DNA of 64,000 nt, taken from contig NZ_JAIEZQ010000002.1 in the NCBI RefSeq assembly GCF_019679455.1, positions 248,001-312,000 on the forward strand. The letters run 5' to 3'. The DNA comes from Nocardioides jiangsuensis. Its GTDB lineage: Bacteria; Actinomycetota; Actinomycetes; Propionibacteriales; Nocardioidaceae. Shown piece by piece: positions 63,227 through 64,000 of the stretch (position 1 is its first letter; each line of letters begins with the position of its first letter). The translations under genes were made by a program, and so were the position numbers. The notes under the pieces were generated by a model, which was not told the DNA's origin, ran no database searches, and was given only the letters and a program-made list of their open reading frames with translations.

Positions 63227-64000
63227 ATGCGGCACCGTTCCACACACCGGAGCGCGGCAGCGTGCGCCGGGTTCACCCTGATGCTGCTGCCGGCCGTCGC
63301 GACGACGGCAGGGGGCACCGCGACCCTCGACCCGGTGGTGCCCCGGGCGAGGGCCGCGGCTGCCGTGGCCGAGGCCGACCTCGACTGGTCGCTGGCCAGC
63401 CGCTCCGGCGCGCGCACCGCCGAGACCGCGCCCGCCGCGAGGCCGGTGCGGGCCCGTACCGGCGGTGCCGGAGTGACCGCCGGCGACGTCCGGGTCAGCG
63501 GGCCCAAGGGCACCCGGGTGTGGACCGCGAGCGCGATGGCCGACCACGGCCTGCCGCTCGCCGCGGCCCGGGCCTACCGCTCCGCGGCCCGGCAGACGGC
63601 GGTCACGGACCCCGCCTGCCAGCTGCCGTGGACGCTGCTCGCGGGCATCGGCCGGGTGGAGTCCGACCACGGGCGGTACGGCGGATCGCGGCTCGGCGCC
63701 GACGGCGTCTCGCGTCCGCTGATCATCGGGGTGCAGCTCAACGGGGCGGGGCCGGTGGCCGCGATCCGCGACACCGACGACGGCCGCTACGACGGCGACA
63801 GGGTCTGGGACCGCGCGGTCGGCCCGATGCAGTTCATCCCGTCCACGTGGGACGGCGCGGCCCGCGACGGGGACGGCGACGGCCGCCGTTCGCCGAACGA
63901 CCTCGACGACGCCGCGCTCGCCGCCGCCGGCTACCTCTGCTCGGGGTCCGGCAGCGTGCTCGGCGAGACCGCGATGGCCGCCGCGATCTACCGCTACAAC
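63227..64000 (+). CDS. Secreted lytic transglycosylase (3' end outside window)
   Basis: 258 codons are visible with no stop before the window ends. A signal peptide (AAACAGFTLMLLPAVATTAG) precedes an Ala-rich region, then the transglycosylase domain: CQLPWTLLAGIGRVESDHGRYGGSRLGADG with catalytic E145, VQLNGAGPVAAIRDTDDGRYDG, and AVGPMQFIPSTWDGAARDGDGDG (197-219), the MltB/SLT_2-type pattern that cleaves the glycan strand of peptidoglycan. CAGGGGG lies about 10 nt before the ATG. The upstream 200 nt hold GC-rich inverted stretches but no recognised riboswitch. Confidence 0.88.
   Translation, partial: MRHRSTHRSAAACAGFTLMLLPAVATTAGGTATLDPVVPRARAAAAVAEADLDWSLASRSGARTAETAPAARPVRARTGGAGVTAGDVRVSGPKGTRVWTASAMADHGLPLAAARAYRSAARQTAVTDPACQLPWTLLAGIGRVESDHGRYGGSRLGADGVSRPLIIGVQLNGAGPVAAIRDTDDGRYDGDRVWDRAVGPMQFIPSTWDGAARDGDGDGRRSPNDLDDAALAAAGYLCSGSGSVLGETAMAAAIYRYN

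Overview
The window is chromosomal DNA of a high-GC actinobacterium. Third codon positions are almost all G or C, GTG and TTG starts are common, and many genes begin directly at a TANNNT -10 box, as leaderless mRNAs do. The gene families present (DUF222/HNH, bacterial XPB, CGNR, PucR, DUF3027, DUF2530, REP-like repeats) fit Nocardioidaceae, most likely Nocardioides. That assignment is inference from gene content; no rRNA gene is present.

Layout. 1-3 kb: the 3' part of a DUF222/HNH gene, a frameshifted GNAT acetyltransferase and a small VOC gene. 3-10 kb: a minus-strand block of nucleic-acid motors (HelD-type RNA polymerase recycling ATPase, XPB helicase, CGNR zinc-finger protein, helicase-associated protein). 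10-14.2 kb: a PucR-type regulator, a large palindromic operator, a 3-hydroxybutyrate-type dehydrogenase and an MHS transporter, which look like one catabolic module. 14.3-22 kb: a GGCT-like protein, an acyl-CoA ligase, DUF2306, a secreted subtilase, and a HAD phosphatase fused to the sulfur-transferase LarE. 22-31 kb: cold-shock protein, MFS, DUF3027, DUF2530, a purine permease, an ABC exporter pair and a MarR-MFS operon. 31-45 kb: serC, a 5'-nucleotidase, a DEAD-box helicase with a structured leader, a TerC exporter behind a manganese-type riboswitch, citrate synthase and pdxH. 45-53 kb: two MFS exporters (one with a MarR gene and a matching promoter dyad), a GH13 glucosidase, a thioesterase, photolyase and a DtxR/IdeR repressor. 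53-64 kb: an ABC exporter, sirtuin, HAD-IIA phosphatase, an isoaspartyl-methyltransferase-like gene whose stop codon is bypassed by a 17-bp tandem expansion, DUF2277, a beta-propeller protein, a saccharopine-dehydrogenase-like enzyme and a lytic transglycosylase cut by the window end.

The most notable non-coding signals are: (1) a yybP-ykoY-like riboswitch before terC with a visible promoter and RBS-sequestering hairpin; (2) a minus-strand unit between pdxH and an MFS gene, with its own promoter, a near-perfect Shine-Dalgarno, a 12-codon ORF and a three-way-junction RNA fold; (3) a 22-nt repeat family, three copies per site at three sites, which in two cases supplies the stop codon of the neighbouring gene; (4) several dyad operators next to regulator genes. 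No tRNA, rRNA, CRISPR array, intact insertion sequence or prophage was seen.
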